Of a DNA stretch of 5,022 nucleotides, positions 1 through 5,022 are shown in pieces. A model generated the notes under the pieces. The model was not told the origin of the DNA and did not search any database. It was given only the letters and a program-made list of their open reading frames with translations. How positions within the stretch are numbered: position 1 is the first letter of the stretch; every line of letters starts with the position of its first letter. Made by a program: the position numbers and the translations under genes. Source of the stretch: Desulfobacterales bacterium (lineage in GTDB: Bacteria > Desulfobacterota > Desulfobacteria > Desulfobacterales > C00003106); NCBI GenBank assembly GCA_030594505.1, contig JAUVFC010000148.1, forward strand, positions 1 through 5,022. Direction: 5' to 3'.

Positions 1-4
1 AGAA

Positions 5-33
5 TTGTCAACGTGCCATAATTATGGTATCGT
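5..33 (+). promoter_or_regulatory. Candidate promoter with palindromic spacer upstream of yqgE
   Basis: TTGTCA at 5-10 resembles a -35 box (5 of 6). It is followed after exactly 17 bp by TATCGT at 28-33, a weak -10 match (4 of 6). The spacer contains a perfect 12-bp palindrome, CCATAATTATGG at 16-27, placed where a repressor could block RNA polymerase. The downstream 34-53 stretch is very A/T-rich. This is inferred from sequence alone, and the window edge cuts off anything further upstream. Confidence 0.3.
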
Positions 34-116
34 TAAAATAATTAAAAATATTTTTGTCGTGCACTCCTTGCGAGATGTTTGTTTGCTTGGTTGGTGCATG
101 CCGATTGGATAGGGCA

Positions 117-680
117 ATGGACAATAATGATGTAACTGATTTTTTTGCCCCCGGGGTTTTAATTGCGTCTCCCGAGCTCAAAGATCCTAATTTCTATCAG
201 TCTGTGGTATTGATGGTAGAGCATAACGAAAAAGGGGCCTTTGGAGTGGCAATCAATCGTCCTCTGGAAACCACCATGACGGAGTTCTTGTCGACCTTAA
301 AGATTAAGTATGTCGGCCCTTCTGATAAACGTGTGCTTCTGGGAGGACCTGTTGGTTATGATCATGTATGTTTTGTCCATTCAAGTCAATACGACTGGGA
401 AGAGACTATCAAAATAAATGAATTTATCAGTCTCAGTTTTACATTAGAAGGCTTGCGTGAGCTCTCGGAAGTTGGTGAGCCGGATTTCTATGTATTTATA
501 GGCAGTAGTGGATGGGGGTCTTCACAGTTGGAGAACGAGGTCTCCACCGGAGCCTGGTTCACTCACGACATCACAACCGAATTACTCTTTAACACCCCTC
601 ATGATAAAATGTGGGAAAAAGCCTTCCGATCTATGGGAATAGACCCATTGATGTTGCACGGTTCCCAGACCATTCAATAG
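117..680 (+). CDS. yqgE: YqgE/AlgH family protein (DUF179), 187 residues
   Basis: This is a small cytoplasmic protein of the YqgE/AlgH family. The family has known structures but no settled biochemical role; in Pseudomonas, AlgH has been linked to regulation of alginate. Family hallmarks are in order: LKDPNF with SVVL and EH at 21-36, GAFGVAINRP at 40-49, GGPV at 76-79, FIGSSGWGSSQLE at 127-139 followed by GAW at 145-147, and MW near 165. The frame is open from a TTG at 54. I chose ATG 117 because it gives 187 residues, the usual family length, and the conserved block then starts about 12 residues in, as in homologues. A weak GGATAG lies at 107-112, only 4 nt upstream. No ruvX/yqgF homologue, its common partner elsewhere, follows; the next gene is convergent. 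The gene looks intact. Confidence 0.93.
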   Translation: MDNNDVTDFFAPGVLIASPELKDPNFYQSVVLMVEHNEKGAFGVAINRPLETTMTEFLSTLKIKYVGPSDKRVLLGGPVGYDHVCFVHSSQYDWEETIKINEFISLSFTLEGLRELSEVGEPDFYVFIGSSGWGSSQLENEVSTGAWFTHDITTELLFNTPHDKMWEKAFRSMGIDPLMLHGSQTIQ

Positions 681-698
681 ATATTATCCTCTTTTATC

Positions 699-875
699 GT
701 AACTACTCAGGTTGTTGGGTTCAAGGTTCAGGGGTTCAAGGTTCAGGGGTTCAGAGGTTCAGGGGTTCAGAGGTTCAGAGGTTCAAGGTTCAGAGATTCA
801 AGGTTCAGAGGTTCAATTCCCATCGTTCTCTAACCTTGAACCGTGAACCCCGGAACCTTGAACCTGAGTAGTTAC
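699..875. repeat. GGTTCA-repeat element with 15-bp inverted ends
   Basis: Thirteen GGTTCA-type units (one is GATTCA) run at 7-8 bp spacing from 718 to 815. After a short spacer come four units in the opposite orientation (TGAACC, with one GGAACC) at 837-864. The outer ends are perfect 15-bp inverted repeats, GTAACTACTCAGGTT at 699-713 and its complement at 861-875. The transcript of either strand could therefore fold into a large hairpin. Just outside lie CTTTTATC (691-698) and CTCTTATC (876-883), a direct repeat matching at 7 of 8 bases, as expected of a target-site duplication. The element sits between convergent genes, and its right end contains the TAA stop of the permease gene. It has no coding capacity of its own; the open frame across it is just the repeat being read. 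It could act as a bidirectional transcription barrier, but there is no U-tract, so it is not a classical terminator. Confidence 0.85.
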
Positions 876-2389
876 CTCTTATCTTCCTTTAATCTATGAC
901 GCAAAAACGGGACATGGAAGAGCAGAATCATTCCTGGTATTGACGCCATAAAACTCAGCCCAAAAAAGAGGACATAGCCGAACGAGGCGGCTAAAAAGCC
1001 GCTTACGACCCCCATCAATGTGCCGCAGACACTCATGAGCCCGGAGACTATGGCAAAATGTGACGCCTTGTACTCTTCCTTGCAGGTTCGCATGAGAAAG
1101 GTAACAAACACTGCTGTCCCTAATCCTCCGGCCAGCTGGTCTATGGCATGAACAACTCCAACCATTCCTATATCGGCGGCGCCGAGTTCCGGATGCCCGA
1201 CAAGATGGCTGAATTTATACGCCATCCCCATGTAGACCAGATTGGTCAGGTTCTGGCCAAGCGTTATGGGCCAGATCGTTCGGATAAGGTCATAGCGTGA
1301 TATCAGCCATCCGCCTGCCACGGCTCCGGCAATTGAACAGAGGGTCCCGATGGTCCCGGAGATAATCCCGAATTCGAATTTGGTGATCCCGATATCAAGG
1401 ATAAAAGGGGTGGACATGGATGACAGGAGCGACTCTCCGGCCCTGTACAGTATGACAAATAAAAGGATTTGCTTGATCTTTGGTTGGTCAAGGAAAGATA
1501 TAAACGAGTTCCCAACTATGGAGTCTGATTGTTCAAGCCTTCTTTTAAGCGGTTTAAAAGCGATAAGCAGGGATGTAATAACGAGTAAAAGAGCAAGCGC
1601 GATCCAATCCGGAGTAGACATTCGATTGAGGTAAGGTCTGAGAGGGGCGGTTATTGTTCTGAAGGGATCTGACGCGATCAGTGTTTTGGCTGTGAAAAAC
1701 AGGAGAACCGCGCCTGCCATGATAAGTATATTTTTTCCGCTCAATACGCTGCGCCATATGTTTGATATAGGCCGGGTTTCGATTTCAACTCTGGGAAGAG
1801 ACGTATGGTGATAGATAACGAGGACGCCGAATATGATTCCTGCCAGAACAAATCCGGCAAGCCAGTTTGTCTTTCCCACGAGGGCCACGATACCGCCGGC
1901 GCCGGCGATAAGCGCCAGTCGATATGCCATCACCCGGTATCCCACAAACTTTGCCTGGCCGTCATCGTCCAATGCCTCCATATAATAACCATCGATGGCA
2001 ATATCATTTGTTGCGGACAGGACGGCCATTACAAAAAATAGTATGGCTACGAACTTGAGAGATTCCGGAAGCGTCGAGGCAAACGCCATCAGAAGAGCGA
2101 CAACCACAAGGCAAAGCTGCATCAGGCAGAGCCATTTCCTTTTTGTCCCAACCGATTCTATGAACGGCGCCCATAGGAATTTGAGTGTCCATGGAAGACC
2201 ATAGAGGGATGTTAAACCGATGGCCTGGAGCGTGGCATTGTGGTCTTTGAAAAAGACACTCGAAATTTGGCGTACGATCGAAAATGGAAGCCCTTCGGCA
2301 AAATAGGTGGTCCCTGCCCAGAGGAAAGGGTTTTGAAGAAAGCGGGTCGGTTTTTGGGACGCATTTGTATTGGAAAGTTTATTTGGCAT
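872..2389 (-). CDS. AmpG-like MFS permease (14 predicted helices), 505 residues
   Basis: This is an inner-membrane major facilitator protein most like AmpG, which imports anhydro-muropeptides during cell-wall recycling; the related SLC33 group carries acetyl-CoA. AmpG-like signatures are TYFAEGLPFS at 28-37, GLPWTLKFLWAPFIE at 64-78, ATNDIAIDGYYMEAL at 126-140, and FLMRTCKEEYKASHFAI at 431-447. Hydrophobic segments fall near 20-40, 55-75, 86-105, 111-131, 150-170, 176-194, 220-238, 261-279, 306-325, 340-362, 370-390, 405-434, 445-468 and 472-495, matching the 14 helices of AmpG (491 residues in E. coli). The start ATG has no visible Shine-Dalgarno; a 14-bp palindrome occupies that position. 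The stop codon lies inside the GGTTCA element. No peptidoglycan hydrolase or amidase gene is adjacent, so the muropeptide substrate is inferred from family only. Confidence 0.85.
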   Translation of the reverse strand: MPNKLSNTNASQKPTRFLQNPFLWAGTTYFAEGLPFSIVRQISSVFFKDHNATLQAIGLTSLYGLPWTLKFLWAPFIESVGTKRKWLCLMQLCLVVVALLMAFASTLPESLKFVAILFFVMAVLSATNDIAIDGYYMEALDDDGQAKFVGYRVMAYRLALIAGAGGIVALVGKTNWLAGFVLAGIIFGVLVIYHHTSLPRVEIETRPISNIWRSVLSGKNILIMAGAVLLFFTAKTLIASDPFRTITAPLRPYLNRMSTPDWIALALLLVITSLLIAFKPLKRRLEQSDSIVGNSFISFLDQPKIKQILLFVILYRAGESLLSSMSTPFILDIGITKFEFGIISGTIGTLCSIAGAVAGGWLISRYDLIRTIWPITLGQNLTNLVYMGMAYKFSHLVGHPELGAADIGMVGVVHAIDQLAGGLGTAVFVTFLMRTCKEEYKASHFAIVSGLMSVCGTLMGVVSGFLAASFGYVLFFGLSFMASIPGMILLFHVPFLRHRLKEDKR

Positions 2390-2395
2390 AAGAAA

Positions 2396-2409
2396 AGATA
2401 GTACTATCT
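2396..2409. promoter_or_regulatory. 14-bp perfect palindrome at the permease ribosome-binding position
   Basis: AGATAGTACTATCT reads the same on both strands. It occupies positions -7 to -20 relative to the permease ATG, where a ribosome-binding site is expected and none is visible. It overlaps the outer tip of the CACGAAT element by two bases. It could be an operator, or a 5-bp hairpin with a GTAC loop in the mRNA. Function is inferred only. Confidence 0.35.
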
Positions 2410-2575
2410 ATTTGGCCACGAATGAACACGAATTTACACGAATAAAGCAGAAAACCGGTATCCTCTTTAACTTGTCAGAACTTATTGAGAACATACGTAT
2501 TCCCAAACTTAACCATCAATCTTTGTATATGATTTTTTTATTCGAGTTCATTTGTGTCAATTCGTGGCTAAATAG
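2408..2575. repeat. CACGAAT inverted-repeat element, 39-bp imperfect arms
   Basis: The left arm (2408-2446) and right arm (2537-2575) are imperfect inverted repeats matching at 32 of 39 bases around a 90-bp centre. Each arm is itself three 10-bp direct units of the form NNNCACGAAT: GGCCACGAAT, GAACACGAAT and TTACACGAAT on the left, and diverged copies on the right read on the minus strand. The right arm encodes the last five residues (YLATN) and the TGA stop of the cysteine-cluster gene. The left arm ends 18 bp before the permease start. No flanking direct repeat is visible. The centre shows no gene; on the minus strand it holds a weak promoter-like pair. Confidence 0.8.
2490..2519 (-). promoter_or_regulatory. 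Weak candidate promoter for the permease, inside the repeat centre
   Basis: Read on the minus strand, TTGATG (2519-2514) and TATGTT (2495-2490) are separated by 18 bp. Each matches four of six consensus bases. If real, it would let the repeat element drive the permease gene independently of the cysteine-cluster gene. Matches this weak are common by chance in A/T-rich DNA. Confidence 0.18.
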
Positions 2576-3333
2576 CGCAGCCCCCCAATTTTTTGTTCTA
2601 TCGGAGTAAGCAAAAAGGCATCTCCATCCTGTTTGACTTGAAGACCGAACATCTTGATGGTTGTTGTAAATGGTCTTCCAAAGAAAAAATCCATTTCTTC
2701 TATCGGCAGTTCAAGTCTCTGAGCAACCAAGGGTCGCAGGTTGTGGTCGAAATGGAGTAGTTCAAGGGCCTTTTCAACCGCGTCTTCTGCCTCCGGTTCC
2801 CTCATTTTATTTATCAATGTTTCAAGCGTCAGGTAAGAGCATCTTTGTTCGTGGGCGGAAATGATGTGCGCCAGTGAGGTGTCGGGAGTGATAAGCTGTT
2901 TTCGGCAAAGCCTGTTTTTTTCAAAAATAGCTTCAAGGTCTTTGGTGTCCCAGCACTTTAAAACGCGGCACTCTATTGGCCTGTTCGCGTATATTCTGCA
3001 TCCTTTTTCGTCGGGGCCATAGAAAATACAAGAATAATCTTCTCCTGTTCCCTTGATTTTTATAATCTCTTCAGAAAGTATGGAGGGTTTGCCCGCGACA
3101 TTATTATGGACAGTTTCCCCTTTTCTTATGGTATAAAGGTCCGATCTCTTGATGCCCTTGGTTTTCAATATGCCTATATCTTCCAGATGAAGCGCAGGTC
3201 CTCCCTTGATACAACAGGCGCCGCACCGGATGCAGTGCGTACGAGGCAACTTTTGATTTCTATGATTGTCGGGAATATTCTCTGACTGTGTAGTTGGTGA
3301 GTCCAATTTTGACGACTTCATAACAGTTTGCAT
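2557..3333 (-). CDS. YkgJ-family cysteine-cluster (putative zinc/iron-binding) protein, 258 residues
   Basis: The protein has the CxxCGxCC-type cluster of the YkgJ/UPF0153 family, thought to bind Zn or Fe-S; no reaction is established. The motif is C34, C37, C40, C41, then C102, C112 followed by RIYANRP, C122 in ECR, and C127, the usual family spacing (second half C-x9-C-x9-C-x4-C). C143 and C165 are extra cysteines. The first 30 residues are polar and probably disordered; there is no signal peptide or membrane segment, so it should be cytoplasmic. Residues 170-220 look helical and end in a hydrophobic strand-rich tail. Met1 (3333) and Met5 (3321) are both possible starts, and neither has a clear Shine-Dalgarno. 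The last residues YLATN and the stop come from the CACGAAT repeat, so the native C-terminus may have been altered. It is divergent from the YcaO gene and upstream of the permease on the same strand. Confidence 0.85.
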   Translation of the reverse strand: MQTVMKSSKLDSPTTQSENIPDNHRNQKLPRTHCIRCGACCIKGGPALHLEDIGILKTKGIKRSDLYTIRKGETVHNNVAGKPSILSEEIIKIKGTGEDYSCIFYGPDEKGCRIYANRPIECRVLKCWDTKDLEAIFEKNRLCRKQLITPDTSLAHIISAHEQRCSYLTLETLINKMREPEAEDAVEKALELLHFDHNLRPLVAQRLELPIEEMDFFFGRPFTTTIKMFGLQVKQDGDAFLLTPIEQKIGGLRYLATN

Positions 3334-3353
3334 ATCAGAAAGACAGGGTGGTG

Positions 3354-3383
3354 TCGAGAATAAACAGGCTGTTACAATATAAT
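3354..3383 (+). promoter_or_regulatory. Candidate promoter for the YcaO gene, possibly overlapping a divergent one
   Basis: A perfect TATAAT lies at 3378-3383, with TCGAGA (3354-3359, four of six to TTGACA) 18 bp upstream. Transcription would begin near 3390, leaving a leader of about 65 nt before the YcaO start. On the opposite strand the same bases read TATTAT (3384-3379), a possible -10 for the cysteine-cluster gene, though I see no good -35 for it. The two divergent genes may therefore share one control region. Confidence 0.4.
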
Positions 3384-3401
3384 AGACCTTGCCTGAGGAT
3401 T

Positions 3402-3417
3402 CTCATGCTGGTATGAG
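3402..3417. promoter_or_regulatory. Operator-like palindrome in the YcaO leader
   Basis: CTCATGC and GTATGAG form an imperfect dyad (one mismatch, 2-bp centre), about 12 bp downstream of the presumed YcaO transcription start. An alternative outer pairing joins TTCTCA (3400-3405) to TGAGAA (3419-3424). It could be a regulator site in the divergent region; no regulator gene is visible in the window. Confidence 0.25.
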
Positions 3418-3434
3418 TTGAGAAGTCAGAGGAC

Positions 3435-3441
3435 GGAGGAG
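3435..3441 (+). promoter_or_regulatory. Ribosome-binding site of the YcaO gene
   Basis: GGAGGAG is a strong Shine-Dalgarno but lies 14 nt before ATG 3456, longer than usual. An in-frame TAA at 3444-3446 rules out an earlier ATG start; only a rare ATT at 3450 lies between. Met9 (3480) is the next candidate but has no comparable site, so ATG 3456 is preferred. Confidence 0.6.
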
Positions 3442-3455
3442 ATTAAAAGATTCAT

Positions 3456-5022
3456 ATGGGAAAAGATTCTGAGTTCATAATGTACGAAATGAAGTTTGTT
3501 CGTAACTCAACCGGTATAGGTTATTTTTCCTGTGTGCCTGCCAATGACATGGGTGTTGATGAAATAATCGAATATCTTCGAGATCATCCCAATGACCAGT
3601 TTATGCACAATTATTTGTTGTTCCGGCTGGTTGAATTTGACGAAGATGAGCTTGGCACGCTAATCAAGGCGAAAAAAGACGATTCTCTGCTCTTGGCAGC
3701 GGTTTACCAAACATCTGTCTTATACGATGGATTTCATGCTGTTCGAAAGAAAATTGAACAGGGGGATGTAGAGCAATTAGCTCGGCATACCCCCTTGATA
3801 TTTATAAGATGGGCATTAGATAAGAACTGTCCTTCTCGTTGTTATTGGATGAATCTGTTTTCCGAAAATGTTTACAACCATACCCCCTTGCCCTACATAG
3901 AAGATGTTGAGTTCCCCATCCCCTTTGATTTCAAAGATATTGATGGGGATGAAAAGAAAATTGTCCACATCAGAGATGTATGCTCACAATCAGACGGTAA
4001 GTCATTTAATGTCGGGATATCTTTGAGAACTACAACAGCAAAAGAGACCGTGAAAAAAACCTTGAACAGGCTGACAGCCATTAACCTGCTAACCGGAACG
4101 GAAAAGAGAACGGTAAGATCTCTTAGTCCTTATGCCCTCGAGAGATCTTGGAACCTGGACCTGCAGGTATCAACCGGTAGGAACAGATGGAGGCTGACAG
4201 GCCCTCAAACCAGTTACGGAAAAGGCGTGGAAGAAGATGGGGCAAGGGCTTCTTATTTGATGGAGATGTTGGAAAGATACTCGTCTTTTTCAAGCTTTTC
4301 CAACAATCAAGCCATCGGATATAATAAAAAATTTAGCCTGGTCAAATCAAGCTACACTCAATTAAAAGTTAAGGGATTGAATGTACTGGATCCAAATGTT
4401 ATGAATCTTGAGGTTCCCTATGAGGATCAAGAATTATATTGGATTGTTGGTGAAGAGCTTGAAGAGGATGGGAGCCGTGAGATTTACGTGCCGGCACAAT
4501 TTATCTTTTTGTTCTGCAATCTTGACGAAATCAGCCTTACCAGCGGAATATCGTCGAACGGCCTGGCGGCCGGGAACACCCTGGACGGGGCCAAGTTACA
4601 CGCGCTAATAGAATATATAGAGAGGGACTCAGAAAGGGTTGCGCTCTATTCTAAAGAAAAATGTTTCTTGTTGGAAGCGGAAGATCCGGCAATAGACCAT
4701 ACCTTGAAGGCTTGTAGGGAGAAGGGCCTTCACATCCAATTTTTAGATATGACTTCTGATCTGGGAATTCCATGCTACAAGGCATTTGTACAAACGGTAC
4801 GCGGCGCAATTTTTAAGGGTTGCGCAGCGGACTTGAACGGAAAAATTGCGGCAGTCTCTGCATTGACTGAGTTGGCGTATCCAACCTTCGTCAAATCAAC
4901 GCCTCCTCCTGCTGGATTGAAGACTGTTAAATACGAACAGCTACCCAATTATTCCTCTGGCGATGTTTGTCAAGACCTGCGCGTGCTCGAAAGATTTTTG
5001 CTATTGAATGGCTTTAAACCCA
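3456..5022 (+). CDS. YcaO-domain protein, 3' end outside the window (522 codons seen)
   Basis: YcaO enzymes use ATP to phosphorylate a peptide amide. They act in azoline or thioamide formation, and E. coli YcaO is linked to RimO-dependent methylthiolation of ribosomal protein S12. The domain spans about residue 186 to the window edge. Its signatures are SYGKG at 253-257, ARASYLMEMLERYS at 263-276 (nucleotide/Mg-binding E270 and E273), SNGLAAGN at 367-374, and LHALIEYIERD at 381-391 (E386, E389). The third block, at 455-475, keeps ALTE (E472) but has S468 and Y475 where many family members have R and Q. Residues 1-185 precede the domain, look mostly helical, and match no family I recognise. 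No stop occurs before 5022. The C-terminus, where azoline-forming members carry a proline-rich tail, cannot be judged. No precursor peptide, E1-like partner, TfuA or RimO gene is visible, so the substrate is unknown. Confidence 0.88.
   Translation, partial: MGKDSEFIMYEMKFVRNSTGIGYFSCVPANDMGVDEIIEYLRDHPNDQFMHNYLLFRLVEFDEDELGTLIKAKKDDSLLLAAVYQTSVLYDGFHAVRKKIEQGDVEQLARHTPLIFIRWALDKNCPSRCYWMNLFSENVYNHTPLPYIEDVEFPIPFDFKDIDGDEKKIVHIRDVCSQSDGKSFNVGISLRTTTAKETVKKTLNRLTAINLLTGTEKRTVRSLSPYALERSWNLDLQVSTGRNRWRLTGPQTSYGKGVEEDGARASYLMEMLERYSSFSSFSNNQAIGYNKKFSLVKSSYTQLKVKGLNVLDPNVMNLEVPYEDQELYWIVGEELEEDGSREIYVPAQFIFLFCNLDEISLTSGISSNGLAAGNTLDGAKLHALIEYIERDSERVALYSKEKCFLLEAEDPAIDHTLKACREKGLHIQFLDMTSDLGIPCYKAFVQTVRGAIFKGCAADLNGKIAAVSALTELAYPTFVKSTPPPAGLKTVKYEQLPNYSSGDVCQDLRVLERFLLLNGFKP

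Noticed and set aside
54..116. Extended N-terminus of YqgE from TTG 54 or ATG 75
   Set aside because: The added cysteine-rich residues do not resemble the family, no ribosome-binding site precedes either start, and ATG 117 gives the usual length.
611..871. Plus-strand open frame across the GGTTCA array
   Set aside because: It overlaps the end of yqgE and its product is the translated 7-8 bp repeat; nothing suggests a protein.
699..875. CRISPR array
   Set aside because: The units are only 6-8 bp with no distinct spacers, and part of the array is inverted.
1303..2204. Several small open frames on both strands within the permease gene
   Set aside because: All are shadows of the 505-residue permease frame, which has clear family motifs along its length.
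2370..2609. Plus-strand open frame across the CACGAAT element
   Set aside because: It crosses the permease start, both repeat arms and the 3' end of the cysteine-cluster gene, with no start signal or family likeness.
3786..3890. CATACCCCCTTG occurs twice, exactly 93 bp (31 codons) apart, both encoding HTPL
   Set aside because: The residues around the two copies do not align, so there is no sign of a 31-residue protein repeat.
4115..4149. Perfect 9-bp inverted repeat AAGATCTCT / AGAGATCTT with 17-nt loop
   Set aside because: It lies well inside the YcaO reading frame in ordinary coding sequence with no U-tract; most likely chance.

Overview
The window looks like part of a Deltaproteobacterial (Desulfobacterota-type) chromosome. 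The basis is indirect: moderate GC, dispersed GGTTCA-type and CACGAAT-type repeats of a kind I associate with such environmental genomes, and a YcaO protein with a long N-terminal extension. No marker gene fixes the taxonomy.

Layout from left to right. Bases 1-116 hold a probable promoter with a 12-bp palindrome in its spacer. A complete YqgE/AlgH-family gene follows (117-680, +). A 177-bp GGTTCA-repeat element with perfect 15-bp inverted ends (699-875) separates it from a convergent gene for an AmpG-like 14-helix MFS permease (872-2389, -). A second, unrelated inverted-repeat element made of 10-bp CACGAAT units (2408-2575) lies upstream of the permease. It also runs into the 3' end of a YkgJ-type cysteine-cluster protein gene (2557-3333, -). 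A 122-bp divergent promoter region follows. The last 1.57 kb (3456 to the window edge, +) is an open frame for a YcaO-domain protein whose C-terminus lies outside the window.

The genes do not form an obvious single pathway. The cysteine-cluster gene and the permease could be cotranscribed, since they share a strand with 167 bp between them, all but 18 bp of the gap being repeat. The YcaO gene is divergent from the cysteine-cluster gene and may share its control region. The permease would be a muropeptide importer if it acts like AmpG. The YcaO protein would be an ATP-dependent amide-activating enzyme of unknown substrate.

The most distinctive points are these. Each of two unrelated palindromic repeats supplies the stop codon of a neighbouring gene. 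The first repeat is flanked by an imperfect 8-bp direct repeat, and removing it in silico restores a one-residue-longer permease ending in TAA. The YcaO protein has an unassigned 185-residue N-terminal region and an altered third motif.
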